Assembly (NCBI RefSeq): GCF_014279895.1
Contig: NZ_CP047954.1
Span: 1,922,001-1,986,000 of the forward strand
DNA: 64,000 nt
Origin: Synechococcus sp. M16.1
Lineage (GTDB): Bacteria > Cyanobacteriota > Cyanobacteriia > PCC-6307 > Cyanobiaceae
Direction of reading: 5' to 3'
Below the pieces are notes generated by a model. It ran no database searches and was not told the origin of the DNA. It saw only the letters and a list, made by a program, of their open reading frames with translations. Position numbers and translations under genes: made by a program. Below are positions 19,020 through 28,417 of the stretch, one piece after another; position 1 is the stretch's first letter, and each line of letters opens with the position of its first letter.

Positions 19020-20096
19020 ATGACCCGGCTTCTGATCGCCGCCAGCGGCACCGGCGGCCATCTCTTCCCCGCCCTGGCCGTTGCGGAAGCCGTTGAAAGT
19101 CAGTGGCCCGTGCGCTGGCTGGGGGTGCCCGATCGGCTCGAAACGCAGCTTGTGCCGCAGCGTTTTGGCTTGGTGTGCGTGAACGCCGGTGGGCTGCAGG
19201 GACGCGGGCTGACCAAGCTGCTGCAGCTGCTGCGGCTGTTGCTGGCCAGCATCAGCGTGCGGCGGGTGATCCGCCGAAACGCGATCGATGTGGTGTTCAC
19301 CACCGGCGGCTACATCGCCGCCCCCGCGATCCTTGCGGCACGTTGGTGCGGCATTCCCGTGGTGCTGCATGAATCCAATGCCATCCCGGGGCGAGTCACC
19401 CGCTTGCTGGGTCGCTTCTGCAGCGCCGTAGCCATTGGCCTGCCCGCGGCCGCCAAGCGCATCCCCGGCAGCCAGCCGGTGCTGACGGGCACACCGGTGC
19501 GTTCCAGTTTCCTGGCCCCACAAGCCCTGCCGGGCTGGGTCCCTTCCGGGGAGGGGCCGCTATTGGTGGTAATGGGCGGCAGCCAAGGCGCACTCGGCCT
19601 CAATCGGATGGTGCGTGCCGCGGCGCCAGCCTTGTTGGAGCAGGGCTGCCGCGTGGTTCACCTCACCGGCGACAACGACCCCGACATCGGGCAACTGCGG
19701 CACTCGCAGCTGGTGGAGCGCCACTTCAGCGACGAGATTCCCGGGCTGCTGCAGCATGCCGACCTGGCCATCAGCCGCGCGGGGGCCGGCAGCCTGAGTG
19801 AACTGGCGGTCTGCGGGACTCCAGCCGTGCTGGTGCCATTCCCGCAGGCAGCAGACCAGCACCAGGAGGCCAATGCTGCCTGCGCCGCATCTCTTGGTGC
19901 GGCCGTGATCGTTCATCAGCACGTGCCCGAGCATGGAGCACTGAAAGCAATGCTCCTGCACCTGCTCGGCCCTCGTCTAAGCGGTTGCACGGCAGAAGCC
20001 GATCCATTGGTAAGCATGGCGAAGGGGATGAAGCGCCTGGCCGTTCGCGATGCCGAAGCGGAACTGGCCACGCTTCTCAGAGCACTATCAACCTGA
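19020..20096 (+). CDS. murG: UDP-N-acetylglucosamine--undecaprenyl-PP-MurNAc-pentapeptide GlcNAc transferase
   Basis: GT28 enzyme that turns lipid I into lipid II at the cytoplasmic face of the membrane. The 358-residue protein starts [20 protein letters not shown] with the GTGGH diphosphate loop. It has [28 protein letters not shown], the second G-loop [10 protein letters not shown], and the C-terminal UDP-binding [29 protein letters not shown] 19020 is chosen over GTG 19005. Its 3' end converges on the CobC-like gene with a 31-nt gap. Confidence 0.95.
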   Translation: MTRLLIAASGTGGHLFPALAVAEAVESQWPVRWLGVPDRLETQLVPQRFGLVCVNAGGLQGRGLTKLLQLLRLLLASISVRRVIRRNAIDVVFTTGGYIAAPAILAARWCGIPVVLHESNAIPGRVTRLLGRFCSAVAIGLPAAAKRIPGSQPVLTGTPVRSSFLAPQALPGWVPSGEGPLLVVMGGSQGALGLNRMVRAAAPALLEQGCRVVHLTGDNDPDIGQLRHSQLVERHFSDEIPGLLQHADLAISRAGAGSLSELAVCGTPAVLVPFPQAADQHQEANAACAASLGAAVIVHQHVPEHGALKAMLLHLLGPRLSGCTAEADPLVSMAKGMKRLAVRDAEAELATLLRALST

Positions 20097-20127
20097 AGCA
20101 GGCTGCGCCTTAACGAATCCCTCTGCC

Positions 20128-21243
20128 TCAATTCAGCGGATGATCGTCCAGGCTCATTTGCAGAGCCCGCACAATCCGCCGATTGCCCGAACGGCTTTGC
20201 AGACCGATTCGCAACCAGCACTCCCCCAAGCCCTCAAACGAGCGGCAGTCGCGTAGCAACACACCCCTACGCGCCACCGCCTCCCGTACTGCCAGCAATG
20301 ACTGGCCAGCCTCGACCAGCAGGTAATTGGCGCTGCTTGGGTAAGCCGTCAGACCTGGCAAAGCATCAAGTCGATGTTGCAACCAAGGCCCCTCACACTG
20401 CACCCAGTGATGAACACGGCGCAGCCAACGCTCCAATGCAGCCCCATCCGCCATCACCGCGCTGCCTGCAGCCAGCGCCAGCCCATTCACACTCCAGGGG
20501 TCACGCCAACCGCTCCAGCGCTGGAGGCGTTCAGGAGAGGCAAGGGCATAGCCGAGCCGCAGGCCTGCTATCGCGAACAGCTTTGTGAGGCTGCGGATCA
20601 CCACCAGGTTGGGATGGCGGTTGAGCAGCGGCACCAACGATTGCGCTTCACCGCCAGGAACCAAAGGAAGAAACGCCTCGTCGCAGACCACCAGGGCATA
20701 ACCAGGAACCAGGGCTTCCAAGGAGGCGCGATCCCACAACTGTCCGGAGGGGTTGTGAGGGTTGGTGATCCAGAGACACTGGCTCAAGCCTTGACATGGC
20801 GCAGCGGGTTTGAGAGGAAAGGGCTGGGGCCAGCTGCAGGGCCAGGACAACGGCAGTACCAGGGATTGCCAGTGGCCCTGCCAACAGCGCAGTGCGCGGG
20901 GATAGTCGGCAAATCCAGGTTGCGGCAACACGCTCACACCAAGGGCTGCCGCGTCGCGAGCTGCCCAGGTGAACAGCTCGGCCGCACCATTACCGGGCAA
21001 CACCGCTGCTGGATCGAGCTTGTGATGCTCGGCCAGGACGACTCTCAACTCCCACTGCTGACGGTCGGGGTAGTCACGCAGGGCCGCCCCCCGAATCCCC
21101 TGCGCTAACGCGCGCTTCAAGACGCGCGGCGGCTTGAACGGCACCAGCGACGCACTGGCATCCAGCAGCCGCCAGGGATCAAGACCGAGACGCCGGGCTT
21201 CATCGCTGAGGTTGCCGCCGTGGGGAGGAACGGGGCTAACCAC
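20128..21243 (-). CDS. cobC: CobC/CobD-like aminotransferase (threonine-phosphate decarboxylase family)
   Basis: Fold-type I PLP enzyme related to HisC and to L-threonine-O-3-phosphate decarboxylase of the cobalamin pathway. From GTG 21243 it has 371 residues and starts MVSPVPPHGGNLSDEARRLGLDP, the HGGN opening typical of CobC/CobD. ITNPHNPSGQ, VVCDEAFLPLVPGG and IRSLTKLFAIAGLRLGYA follow, the last with the Schiff-base Lys. An in-frame TTG at 21339 would add 32 residues of low similarity. The role in B12 aminopropanol-arm assembly is by family; a general aminotransferase role cannot be excluded. Confidence 0.82.
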   Translation of the reverse strand: MVSPVPPHGGNLSDEARRLGLDPWRLLDASASLVPFKPPRVLKRALAQGIRGAALRDYPDRQQWELRVVLAEHHKLDPAAVLPGNGAAELFTWAARDAAALGVSVLPQPGFADYPRALRCWQGHWQSLVLPLSWPCSWPQPFPLKPAAPCQGLSQCLWITNPHNPSGQLWDRASLEALVPGYALVVCDEAFLPLVPGGEAQSLVPLLNRHPNLVVIRSLTKLFAIAGLRLGYALASPERLQRWSGWRDPWSVNGLALAAGSAVMADGAALERWLRRVHHWVQCEGPWLQHRLDALPGLTAYPSSANYLLVEAGQSLLAVREAVARRGVLLRDCRSFEGLGECWLRIGLQSRSGNRRIVRALQMSLDDHPLN

Positions 21244-21377
21244 GGGGCGTTGACGCGGATGGATGCATCTTGGCGACCCGCGCGCAACATCAACATTGGA
21301 GACCGACGCAGCAGTCGATTGCGCCGCTTGACGGAGCAAGCGAAGCTCGGTGCAGCAAGCCAGCCACCTAAATACTG

Positions 21378-22181
21378 ATGGCCGATCTCAAGCAACGCTT
21401 GGTTCTGGTGGCCGCTCTGCTGAGTCCATGGATGCTCGCGCCGCATGTCCAGGCCGACGAGGAGCTGATACAGCTGCTGCAAGACAAACGCTGTCCTCGG
21501 TGCCAGCTGGCCGACGTGGATCTCGTGCACGCGGATCTGCGCGATGCCGATCTCAGTGGTGCCGAACTGCAACGGGCGAATCTGAGTCAAGCCAGGCTCG
21601 ACGGAGCCGACCTCAGTGGCGCCGACTTGCGCTTCACCAGCCTTCAGGGGGCCTCCCTACGGGGGGCCAACCTGCGGGGTGCGAATTTCTAAGGCACCGA
21701 TTTGAGGGACTCCGACCTAAGCGGGGCACAACTTGATGCCAATGCCCTCGAGCAAGCCCACTGGAGCGGCGCCACCGGTCTGCCAGCCAAGGCCCAGAGC
21801 CACGCAGCACTGCACAACGCTGGCGTTATGGCCGCGGAAAGCGGCCGCTGGAAAGCAGCAGAGGAACTGTTCGGCAAAGCCATCAAACGGCAACCCGGCA
21901 CTGCCGAAAGCTGGATTGCCCGTGGAATCACCCGAGAGAAGCTGGGCAAACGCCAACTGGCGATGCAGGATTTCAGCTACGCCAGCACCCTGTTTGACAA
22001 GGAGGGTGACAGCCAAAAAGCTGAACAGCTGAAAGCAGCTGCCAAAGCGCTCAAAGAACACATCACGAAGCCTGAGGGCGGCAATGGCATTGGCAGTGCC
22101 GTCCTCAACGGCCTGATCTCAACAACGCAGGCTCTGATCCCCCTGGCCTCGAAGTTATTCATGCCTGCCTTGGGCCTTTAA
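21378..22181 (+). pseudogene. Pentapeptide-repeat/TPR protein gene interrupted by in-frame TAA
   Basis: A signal-like N-terminus (LVLVAALLSPWMLAPHVQADEE) is followed by a CPRCQL pair and about 14 pentapeptide repeats of the A(D/N)L type. The frame hits TAA at 21690-21692 directly after RGANF and then continues in the same frame with GTDLRDSDLSGAQL. A TPR-like helical part follows (HNAGVMAAESGRWKAAEELFGKAIKRQPG) and the frame ends at 22181. The whole would be 267 codons. One base change (for example a Tyr or Gln codon to TAA) explains the break. Upstream of the stop 104 residues remain, and could still be made. Confirmation needs reads over 21690. Confidence 0.85.
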
Positions 22182-22182
22182 A

Positions 22183-22878
22183 TCAACGGGTGCCGAGCAG
22201 CTGCCGTGCCTCTCGGGTGGAGGGACGATAGCCATAGCCATAAGACCCTCCTTGATTGTCATCAACAATGGAGGGAGTAACAAGAATGACCAGCTCATTC
22301 TTCTCCCGCGAAGAGGTTGTTTTGCTGAATAATGAGCCCAGGAAGGGTAGGTCACCAAGAATGGGCTACTTTATTACAATTTCGCGATCTTTATCTTGAA
22401 TAACGCCCGTGAGAACCAATGCTTGACGGTCACGCAAGCGAATAGTTCCAGATTCCAAACTTCGCTTAGTAATTTTATAAACAAGTATACCGTCAACTGG
22501 ATCCGCAGGCTGCGGCACCGAGATTTCAGGATTTACAGACAATGTAACGAATCCATTGTCATCGATTTTTGCAACTTCAAGATTCAAAGTCAGGCCCGCA
22601 TTCTCCCTTTCCGTTGACAGAGTTGTTCCACTATCAGTAACTGTTTTCGTGACATCCGTAATCACGCTTGTGCCTGTTTGGACCTTGGCAGTATTTCCCT
22701 CTTGCACAAGAAGAGTAGGGGTTGCCAATGTTTTAGCGTTTCTGGATTCAATCTGCGCTTCAACATAGGCCAAGAATGAATCCTGAGGCTGACGGTATTC
22801 ATTTGGATCCTTGCCAGCCACGTATATCGGGCGACCATTGGAATCCAAACGAGGTGACTTTGAAGCAACAGAACAGAT
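22183..22878 (-). pseudogene. Remnant of a type II/IV secretin (PilQ/GspD family), 5' truncated and with in-frame TAG
   Basis: In the same frame as pyrD, directly after its TGA at 22879-22881, about 230 codons encode only the C-terminal part of a secretin. They read SFLAYVEAQIESRNAKTLATPTL, VQTGTSVITDV, LRDRQALVLTGVIQDKDREIVIK, then TAG at 22366-22368, then PILGDLPFLGSLFS and SSREKNELVILVTPSIV. The last block is the secretin signature. Trp is usual at the TAG position, so TGG to TAG is likely. The N0/N1 domains and signal peptide are missing and no start codon fits. A TTG at 22848 would give a short product up to the TAG. The stretch is more A+T-rich than its flanks, which fits a decaying gene. 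Confidence 0.85.
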
Positions 22879-24060
22879 TCAGTCCTGCCAGGGCAAACCG
22901 CTGCCGGATGCTTCCGCGATGTTTCGCAGACCGTGGCGGTCCAACTGCAGCAGAAGACCGTCCAGAATCCGCGGCACAAGATTCGGCCCCTGAAAGATCC
23001 AGCCGGTGTAGAGCTGCACCAATGAAGCCCCCGCGGTGATGCGCTCCCAGGCGACTTGCGGAGAATCAATCCCGCCCACACCGATCAACGGCAGCGCTGG
23101 TCCGGCACTAGCCCGCAAACGACGGATCACCTCCTGAGCCCGCTGACGCAACGGGGCACCGCTGAGGCCACCGGCTTCCTCCGCCAGGGTGCGCCCGGTC
23201 TGCGGCAGCCGCCGTTGCTCCAGGCCCAGCCGATGGAGGCTGGTGTTGACCGCGATCACACCGGCCAGACCCTCCTCAAAAGCCAAGCGGGCCACCGCAT
23301 CAATCGATTCATCGTCCAGATCAGGCGCGATTTTCACCAACAAAGGGGGGCAAGCCGGCAGCCGGCGCAAGCGCTCCACCAGACGCCGCAACTGGGCTGT
23401 GTCCTGAAGATCCCGCAATCCAGGGGTGTTGGGGGAGCTGACGTTGATCACCGCGTAGTCCGCCAAAGGGGACAACATCTCCAGAGAAGCCGCGTAGTCG
23501 TCCGGTGCCTGCTCTAGAGCCGTGATCTTGGATTTACCCACGTTGATGCCGAGCACCGCTGGCCGCCGGCCTGGCGGGTCGAGACGTTGACGCTCCAGCG
23601 TTTTCAACAGCGCCTTGGCGCCATCGTTGTTGAATCCCATCCGGTTCAACGCGGCCTGCTCCACCGCCAAGCGGAACAGGCGTGGTTTGGGGTTGCCCGG
23701 CTGGCCATGCCAGGTGACCGTGCCCACTTCGGCGAAACCGAAGCCGAAGCGATCCCAGATCCCAGCCGCCACACCGTTTTTGTCGAACCCCGCCGCCAAA
23801 CCCACCGGGTTGGGGAAGCGACAGCCAAACAGCACCTGTTCCAGGCGCAGATCGCGCCGTTGCAGATCCGCCGCAACGCCATCCAACACCGTGGACACCC
23901 CTGGCCAACGGCGGCGCAGGCTGGCCTGACCCAGTGCCGTGAGGGCAGTGCGCGACAGCTGTTCCGCATCCAGCCCTTCGTCCCGCGCCAACACGGGGCC
24001 AAGCCAACGCTGATAAAAGGCACCGCTGCTGAGCGGTCCGGCCGAAGAGGACGGCGACAT
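22879..24060 (-). CDS. pyrD: Dihydroorotate dehydrogenase (quinone), class 2
   Basis: Fourth step of pyrimidine synthesis, oxidising dihydroorotate to orotate with membrane quinone as acceptor. The 393-residue protein from ATG 24060 has an N-terminal helical extension ([16 protein letters not shown]) for membrane contact, then the FMN barrel: [62 protein letters not shown] with the class 2 Ser, [15 protein letters not shown] and GVGGIDS. The 3' end runs directly into the secretin remnant in the same frame. rnhA lies 8 nt upstream. Confidence 0.95.
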   Translation of the reverse strand: MSPSSSAGPLSSGAFYQRWLGPVLARDEGLDAEQLSRTALTALGQASLRRRWPGVSTVLDGVAADLQRRDLRLEQVLFGCRFPNPVGLAAGFDKNGVAAGIWDRFGFGFAEVGTVTWHGQPGNPKPRLFRLAVEQAALNRMGFNNDGAKALLKTLERQRLDPPGRRPAVLGINVGKSKITALEQAPDDYAASLEMLSPLADYAVINVSSPNTPGLRDLQDTAQLRRLVERLRRLPACPPLLVKIAPDLDDESIDAVARLAFEEGLAGVIAVNTSLHRLGLEQRRLPQTGRTLAEEAGGLSGAPLRQRAQEVIRRLRASAGPALPLIGVGGIDSPQVAWERITAGASLVQLYTGWIFQGPNLVPRILDGLLLQLDRHGLRNIAEASGSGLPWQD

Positions 24061-24068
24061 GCTCTGGC

Positions 24069-24827
24069 TCAGGACTGTTCTGATCCTGCCTCGCGACGTT
24101 GCAGGGTCCAGCGACCTTCCGCCTGGGGCTCGACCATCCAATCCCTCCAGATCCAGCTCTCCCGCTTCGTTTCCAGCTGTTTGAGCGGCTTTTCCACCAG
24201 CTGCGCCAGCTCCAGCAACGAGAGGCTGTAGCCACCCTGCGCCAGACGGTCCGCCAGCTCCAACCGGGACAACAGCTGCAGCAGAGGCTTGGGGGCAACC
24301 TCGGATGGAGCTTCAGGTGCGGCCTCGGCGGAAGACAGCTCCAATGATCCCTGCTTCAGAGCCAGGGCCGGCTGGGCGTTATGGGAAAACGCCACGGCGA
24401 TGCGATCGACCCGTTCGTTATCTGGATCACCGCTGTGGCCTTTGACGTAGCGCAGGGGGACATCGTCCAGACGAGCGGCATCCAAGGCCTTCCAGAGGTC
24501 CTGGTTGAGCACGGGCTTACCCGCAGCCGTTTTCCAGCCTTTGCGCTTCCAGCCTTTGATCCAGGAGCCCAGCCCATCAATCAGATATTTGCTGTCGGTG
24601 CGCAGGGTGAGATCCGGATGACGGGGCAGCTGGTCAAGCCGTTGCAGCACCTCCAACGCCGCCTGCAGTTCCATGCGGTTGTTGGTGGTGTCGGGCGCAT
24701 GGCCACCGAATTCCTCGACACTGCCGTCTTCAAAACGCAATAAGGCCCCCCAACCTCCCGGACCTGGGTTGCCGCTGCAGGCACCATCCGTCGCTGCAGC
24801 CACGACCCGTCCCCGTCCTTCCGCCAT
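24069..24827 (-). CDS. rnhA: Ribonuclease HI with C-terminal extension
   Basis: Cleaves the RNA strand of RNA-DNA hybrids. The catalytic set is visible: Asp14 in [16 protein letters not shown], Glu53 in [10 protein letters not shown], Asp78 in [10 protein letters not shown], His131 in VKGHSGD and Asp141 in NERVDRIA. The RNase H domain ends near residue 150, and the protein runs to 252 residues with an extra helical domain ([33 protein letters not shown]). That extension resembles a small helix-turn-helix or protein-contact domain and is not part of E. coli RNase HI. Start ATG 24827, 51 nt from the divergent DUF3747 gene. Confidence 0.93.
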   Translation of the reverse strand: MAEGRGRVVAAATDGACSGNPGPGGWGALLRFEDGSVEEFGGHAPDTTNNRMELQAALEVLQRLDQLPRHPDLTLRTDSKYLIDGLGSWIKGWKRKGWKTAAGKPVLNQDLWKALDAARLDDVPLRYVKGHSGDPDNERVDRIAVAFSHNAQPALALKQGSLELSSAEAAPEAPSEVAPKPLLQLLSRLELADRLAQGGYSLSLLELAQLVEKPLKQLETKRESWIWRDWMVEPQAEGRWTLQRREAGSEQS

Positions 24828-24878
24828 TGATCGGTCCCAACACTGTTCGGTACAACACGGTTTCTGGCGTCACCGTGG

Positions 24879-25622
24879 ATGAGCCGAACCTACCTGCGGG
24901 CGGCTGGTCTGACTGCCGTGGGGCTCTTGGCGGCCGGTCTGTCGCAGGAGGGCACCGCACGGGCCTTGTTTAACAGCGCTGCGGTGCCGCAGGAGCACTT
25001 CGCTGTGCTGGCACAACCCCTTGGCAGAGCCCAGTGGAAACTGCTGGTGCTGGAACAGATCAAGGCCCAACCGCGCTGCTGGAGGGCACGCCAGGACGGA
25101 CTGGTGGAGCCCAGCCTGAATCGCTTCAACTTCAGAGGCATCTGCAAGCGCTACCTGGACAGCAATGGCTATTCGCTGCGCAGCGGTGGCCAAGACCTTG
25201 GAACCCGCTTTCGCTTCCGGCTCAAGCCATCCGGCGCCTCGCTGAGGCTCGAAGCCCTCGACCCCCAGCAACGGGCACCACTCCTGGTGGGTCAGGCTCC
25301 TTTACCAGCTCGCCGCGATCCCAACGGGTTCGTGGCTCTGCAGCTGGAGCCGGGCTGGGCCTTGGAACGCCGGGTTTACCAGGGTCGCCCGTTGAACCAC
25401 CTGTACTTCGCGCATCACGACCCGGTGAACCGGCTGCTCGCGCTGGCCAGCAGCCGCGGCCAGCGTTCAGGCTTTCAGCGGTTGGGAGCGCCGATGCCGC
25501 CGATCGCACCACCGCCGTTGCCCACGGCACGATCAACACGGCGACGCACCACACACCGACGCACCACACGCCTGGCCAGCAATGCCCCGATCCGGCTGCA
25601 GGTGATCCCCTATCGCCGCTGA
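24879..25622 (+). CDS. DUF3747 family exported protein
   Basis: A 247-residue protein with an N-terminal signal (LRAAGLTAVGLLAAGLS) and a conserved body: ALFNSAAVPQEHFAVLAQPLG, WKLLVLEQIK, RCW, DGLVEPSLNRFNF, GICKRYLDSNGYSLR, DLGTRFRFRL. This matches DUF3747 of cyanobacteria from memory. Two or three Cys residues may form a disulfide after export. The tail is low-complexity, rich in P, R and T (TRRRTTHRRTTR), ending in IQVIP-like IRLQVIPYRR. Function unknown. It is divergent from rnhA and is followed by the candidate small RNA. Confidence 0.8.
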   Translation: MSRTYLRAAGLTAVGLLAAGLSQEGTARALFNSAAVPQEHFAVLAQPLGRAQWKLLVLEQIKAQPRCWRARQDGLVEPSLNRFNFRGICKRYLDSNGYSLRSGGQDLGTRFRFRLKPSGASLRLEALDPQQRAPLLVGQAPLPARRDPNGFVALQLEPGWALERRVYQGRPLNHLYFAHHDPVNRLLALASSRGQRSGFQRLGAPMPPIAPPPLPTARSTRRRTTHRRTTRLASNAPIRLQVIPYRR

Positions 25623-25667
25623 GGACCAACCGTCACAGTGCCAGTTGAGAGGGCGACCAGACAGGGC

Positions 25668-25695
25668 CTGACATCGGATTCCCCGCCCTTATTTT
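25668..25695 (+). promoter_or_regulatory. Sigma70-type promoter of the candidate small RNA
   Basis: CTGACA (25668-25673), a 16-nt spacer and TATTTT (25690-25695). Transcription would begin near 25701-25703. The call rests on pattern and on the terminator about 95 nt downstream, with no open reading frame between them. Confidence 0.5.
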
Positions 25696-25700
25696 AAAAA

Positions 25701-25798
25701 TGTGTGAGGAGTGCTGAACGCCTCTTCAGGGTCGAAACAAGGACAGACTCCTGAATGTGTTCCTCTCTAAAAAGCTCCGCCTTTGGCGGGGCTTTTTT
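25701..25798 (+). ncRNA. Candidate small RNA of about 97 nt (possibly Yfr2-like)
   Basis: Between DUF3747 and rplL, a promoter-like pair is followed by a 5' end GTGTGAGGAGT. A small hairpin follows (CTGAA/TTCAG), then a second hairpin formed by CAGG and CCTG around a loop carrying GAAACAAGGACA, then TTCCTC, which can pair back to GAGGA. The end is a strong terminator (stem 25772-25781/25785-25794, loop TTT, six T). No frame is coding. The first 11 nt are the exact complement of the Yfr1 core ACTCCTCACAC. The GAAACAAGGA loop recalls the GGAAACA motif of Yfr2-family RNAs; that link is from memory and not verified. Confidence 0.5.
25772..25798. terminator. Rho-independent terminator, potentially bidirectional
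   Basis: A 10-bp stem (AAGCTCCGCC / GGCGGGGCTT, one G-T pair), loop TTT, followed by TTTTTT on the plus strand and by a T run on the minus strand (TAAAAA before the stem on plus). It would end the small RNA or DUF3747 transcript and back up the rplL terminator. Confidence 0.85.
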
Positions 25799-25816
25799 AT
25801 TGGCCAGAGAAAATCA

Positions 25817-25846
25817 CAAAAAAAACCGGCCCTCGAAAGGACCGGT
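25817..25846 (-). terminator. Rho-independent terminator of the rplJ-rplL operon
   Basis: On the minus strand, ACCGGTCC and GGGCCGGT form an 8-bp stem with one G-T pair around TTTCGA, followed by at least seven T residues. It lies 48 nt after the rplL stop, as expected for the end of a ribosomal protein operon. Confidence 0.88.
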
Positions 25847-25893
25847 GACTGAATGCAAACAGGGGGAGAGGGACAAGCCCTCTCCCAAGGCGA

Positions 25894-26283
25894 TCACTTG
25901 AGGGTGACCTTGCCGCCTGCTTCTTCGATGGCCTTCTTGGCAGCTTCGGCGTCTTCCTTGGAGACACCTTCCTTGACGGCCTTGGGAGCAGCCTCGACCA
26001 GAGCCTTGGCGTCGCCCAGACCCAGACCGGTGGCCTCACGGACGGCCTTGAGGACCTTGATCTTGGCGGAGGCATCGAAGCCTTCCAGGATCACGTCGAA
26101 TTCGGTCTTCTCTTCAGCGGCATCGCCACCGCCACCAGCAGCGCCAGGGGCAGCCATCACAACACCAGCAGATGCTGCGGCGGACACACCGAAGGCCTCT
26201 TCGATCTGCTTGACCAGCTCGGAAGCTTCAAGCAGGGAGAGGGATTTCAGCGATTCGAGAATTTCGTCGGTTTTTGCAGACAT
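25894..26283 (-). CDS. rplL: Ribosomal protein bL12 (L7/L12)
   Basis: Stalk protein of the 50S subunit that recruits translation GTPases. The 129-residue protein has an N-terminal dimerisation helix pair ([28 protein letters not shown]), an Ala/Gly-rich hinge, and a C-terminal domain with [26 protein letters not shown] and [44 protein letters not shown] as expected. It lies 54 nt after rplJ and is the last gene before the operon terminator. Confidence 0.98.
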   Translation of the reverse strand: MSAKTDEILESLKSLSLLEASELVKQIEEAFGVSAAASAGVVMAAPGAAGGGGDAAEEKTEFDVILEGFDASAKIKVLKAVREATGLGLGDAKALVEAAPKAVKEGVSKEDAEAAKKAIEEAGGKVTLK

Positions 26284-26337
26284 GGTTTTGAAAGGGGAAG
26301 CAACAGATCAATGAACAGTGGTCTCGGCAGGGCCGAA

Positions 26338-26865
26338 TCAGCCTTCGCCGCCTTCGGCGTGCTGCTTGAGTGCCCTGGCCATACCAGAGGGAACCTCGTT
26401 GATGCCCACAGCGACCTTCGTGGCCACGGCGTTGATGGCACCGGCGATCTGAGCCATGAGCTGCTCCTTGGAGGGGAGATCGGCAATGGCTTTGATCTCG
26501 TCCTGAGACAGGAGCTTGCCTTCGAAAAGGCCGCCCTTGGTCTCGGACTTCTTGAGTTCCTTCTGGAAGGTCTGAACGGCCTTCACACCGGCGCCAACAT
26601 CGCCCTTCACCAGGACGAAGGCGTTGGTTCCGGTCAGCAGGGAATCGAGGCTGGCCCAGTTGCTGTCACCATCAATGGCACGGCGCATCAAGGTGTTTTT
26701 GGTCACCTTGCAAACGCTGTCGCTGGCCCGCAGACGATCCCGCAGGTCAGACATTTCCTTGATGGACAGGCCCTTGAAATCAAGGACAAGTGCCAGTTCG
26801 GCGTCGGCGAGGAGCTCTTTGAGCTCTCCGACGATCTGCTGCTTGTTCTCCAGCGTGCGGCCCAT
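26338..26865 (-). CDS. rplJ: Ribosomal protein uL10
   Basis: Anchors L7/L12 dimers on 23S rRNA. The 175-residue protein has the N-terminal [31 protein letters not shown] region and [11 protein letters not shown], and a C-terminal helix for L12 binding ending [10 protein letters not shown]. Full length. The 238-nt gap upstream to rplA includes a strong hairpin (26900-26940), consistent with feedback control of rplJ-rplL by the L10-L12 complex, as is known in other bacteria. Confidence 0.97.
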   Translation of the reverse strand: MGRTLENKQQIVGELKELLADAELALVLDFKGLSIKEMSDLRDRLRASDSVCKVTKNTLMRRAIDGDSNWASLDSLLTGTNAFVLVKGDVGAGVKAVQTFQKELKKSETKGGLFEGKLLSQDEIKAIADLPSKEQLMAQIAGAINAVATKVAVGINEVPSGMARALKQHAEGGEG

Positions 26866-26899
26866 AGGGATTGGATCGGATCAAAGGAACAAGCTGGGC

Positions 26900-26940
26900 A
26901 CACGGCCGATCGAGTCTTCGAAAGGAAGACGAGGCCGCGT
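26900..26940 (-). promoter_or_regulatory. Hairpin in the rplJ leader
   Basis: On the minus strand ACGCGGCC pairs with GGCCGTGT (one G-T pair). Inside it, GTCTTC pairs with GAAGAC around CTTTC. It lies 35-75 nt before the rplJ start in the 238-nt gap. It may be the translational operator bound by L10(L12)4 or an attenuator; this role is inferred from other bacteria. Confidence 0.5.
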
Positions 26941-27103
26941 GCCGATCCAATCCCGAATGGGACAAAACCTTGTCGCGTCTGCCTCGGCAGGGATTACATC
27001 AACGGGAATGACTGACGTCATGCCCAGGGACTTCCTGCTGTCTCTGGCCGGGCGCGTGCCCGATTTGGCTTTCGCCAATCGTTAAGTGTAGAGGAGAGCC
27101 GGA

Positions 27104-27811
27104 TCAGCTCCCCTGCTCGATGTCCTGCAGAGCAGAGAAATCGACTTCAACGGAAGGACCCATGGTGGAGGTCACATACAGGGACTTCCAGTAACGGCCC
27201 TTAGCACCGCTGGGCTTGTTGCGGTCGATGGTTTCCTGCAGGGTCTTGAGGTTCTGCAGCAGGGCATCGGCACTGAAGCTGGCCTTGCCGAAGCGAACGT
27301 GGACGATGCCGGTGCGGTCGGCACGGAATTCCAGTTTGCCGGCCTTGAATTCCTTGATCGCAGCCTCGAGGTCCGTGGTGACGGTGCCTGCCTTGGGGTT
27401 GGGCATCAAGCCACGGGGACCGAGAACCCGACCCAACTTGGCCACTTTGGGCATCATGTCGGGGGTGGCGATCAACAGGTCGAAATCCATTTCGCCCTTG
27501 CTGATGCTTTCCACCAGGTCTTCTTCACCGGCGAGTTCGGCACCGGCGGCTTTGGCTTCAGCCACCTTCTCACCGCGGGTCACCACGGCGATGCGCACGG
27601 TCTGACCGGTGCCGTTGGGCAGAGCCACGGTGGTGCGCAGCTGCTGGTCGGTGTACTTCGGATCGATGCCGAGGCGCACATGGGCCTCCATCGTCTCGTC
27701 GAATTTCGCATTGGCGTTGTCCTTGACCAGGGCAATCGCCTCGAGGGGTGCGTAGGCACGATCCTCGATCTTGCCGGCCAGGCTGGCCAGGCGCTTGGAG
27801 ATTTTGGGCAT
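27104..27811 (-). CDS. rplA: Ribosomal protein uL1
   Basis: Builds the L1 stalk at the ribosomal E site. The 235-residue protein shows [24 protein letters not shown], the [10 protein letters not shown] region, [35 protein letters not shown] as broken conserved blocks, and a C-terminal MGPSVEVD. Full length. It follows rplK by 71 nt. In many bacteria L1 also represses its own operon by binding the leader. Confidence 0.98.
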   Translation of the reverse strand: MPKISKRLASLAGKIEDRAYAPLEAIALVKDNANAKFDETMEAHVRLGIDPKYTDQQLRTTVALPNGTGQTVRIAVVTRGEKVAEAKAAGAELAGEEDLVESISKGEMDFDLLIATPDMMPKVAKLGRVLGPRGLMPNPKAGTVTTDLEAAIKEFKAGKLEFRADRTGIVHVRFGKASFSADALLQNLKTLQETIDRNKPSGAKGRYWKSLYVTSTMGPSVEVDFSALQDIEQGS

Positions 27812-27882
27812 GTTCAGGGTTGGGGTTCAGACGACATCAGGGATGCCTCCCCCGTATGGGTTGGAGAAGCGATGCAGCGACG

Positions 27883-28308
27883 TCAGTCGCTGATGGAAAC
27901 GCCCATGTTGCGGGCGGTGCCTTCGATGATCCGCATGGCGGACTCAACGCTGGTGCAGTTGAGGTCAGGGAGTTTGGTCTTGGCGATCTCCTCGAGCTGA
28001 GCCCGACTGATCGATCCAACACTGCCCTTGGCGGACTCACCGGATCCCTTTTGGATCTTTGCGGCCTTGGTGATCAGCACCGACGCCGGAGGCGTCTTGG
28101 TGATGAAGGTGAAGCTGCGGTCTTCGAAGACCGAGATCTCCACCGGAATCACATAACCGGCTTTGTCCTGCGTCCGAGCGTTGTACTCCTTGCAGAACAT
28201 CATGATGTTCACACCGTGCTGACCGAGGGCAGGGCCCACCGGCGGCGCGGGGTTAGCTTTGCCGGCATCTAGGGCCAGCTTGATCACAGCTACGACTTTC
28301 TTGGCCAT
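27883..28308 (-). CDS. rplK: Ribosomal protein uL11
   Basis: Binds the GTPase-associated centre of 23S rRNA and is needed for the stringent response to uncharged tRNA. The 141-residue protein begins [20 protein letters not shown] with [15 protein letters not shown] and ends with the RNA-binding C-domain ([15 protein letters not shown]). Full length. It sits between nusG (109-nt gap) and rplA. Confidence 0.98.
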   Translation of the reverse strand: MAKKVVAVIKLALDAGKANPAPPVGPALGQHGVNIMMFCKEYNARTQDKAGYVIPVEISVFEDRSFTFITKTPPASVLITKAAKIQKGSGESAKGSVGSISRAQLEEIAKTKLPDLNCTSVESAMRIIEGTARNMGVSISD

Positions 28309-28417
28309 CGGCTGGGGGGTTTGGACAGCTGCGGATCACCAGACCCTCGGGTCGGGTGCGGCGGAATGGTTGCCCACTCCCAAGGCCGCCCTCCGCAGGG
28401 AGACGGCCGCCGCCAGG

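Noticed and set aside
25702-25712. A minus-strand Yfr1 gene at the ACTCCTCACAC match
   Set aside because: The core is followed by A+T-rich sequence with no GC-rich terminator stem and T run, and Yfr1 is known between guaB and trxA. The plus-strand transcript reading fits better.
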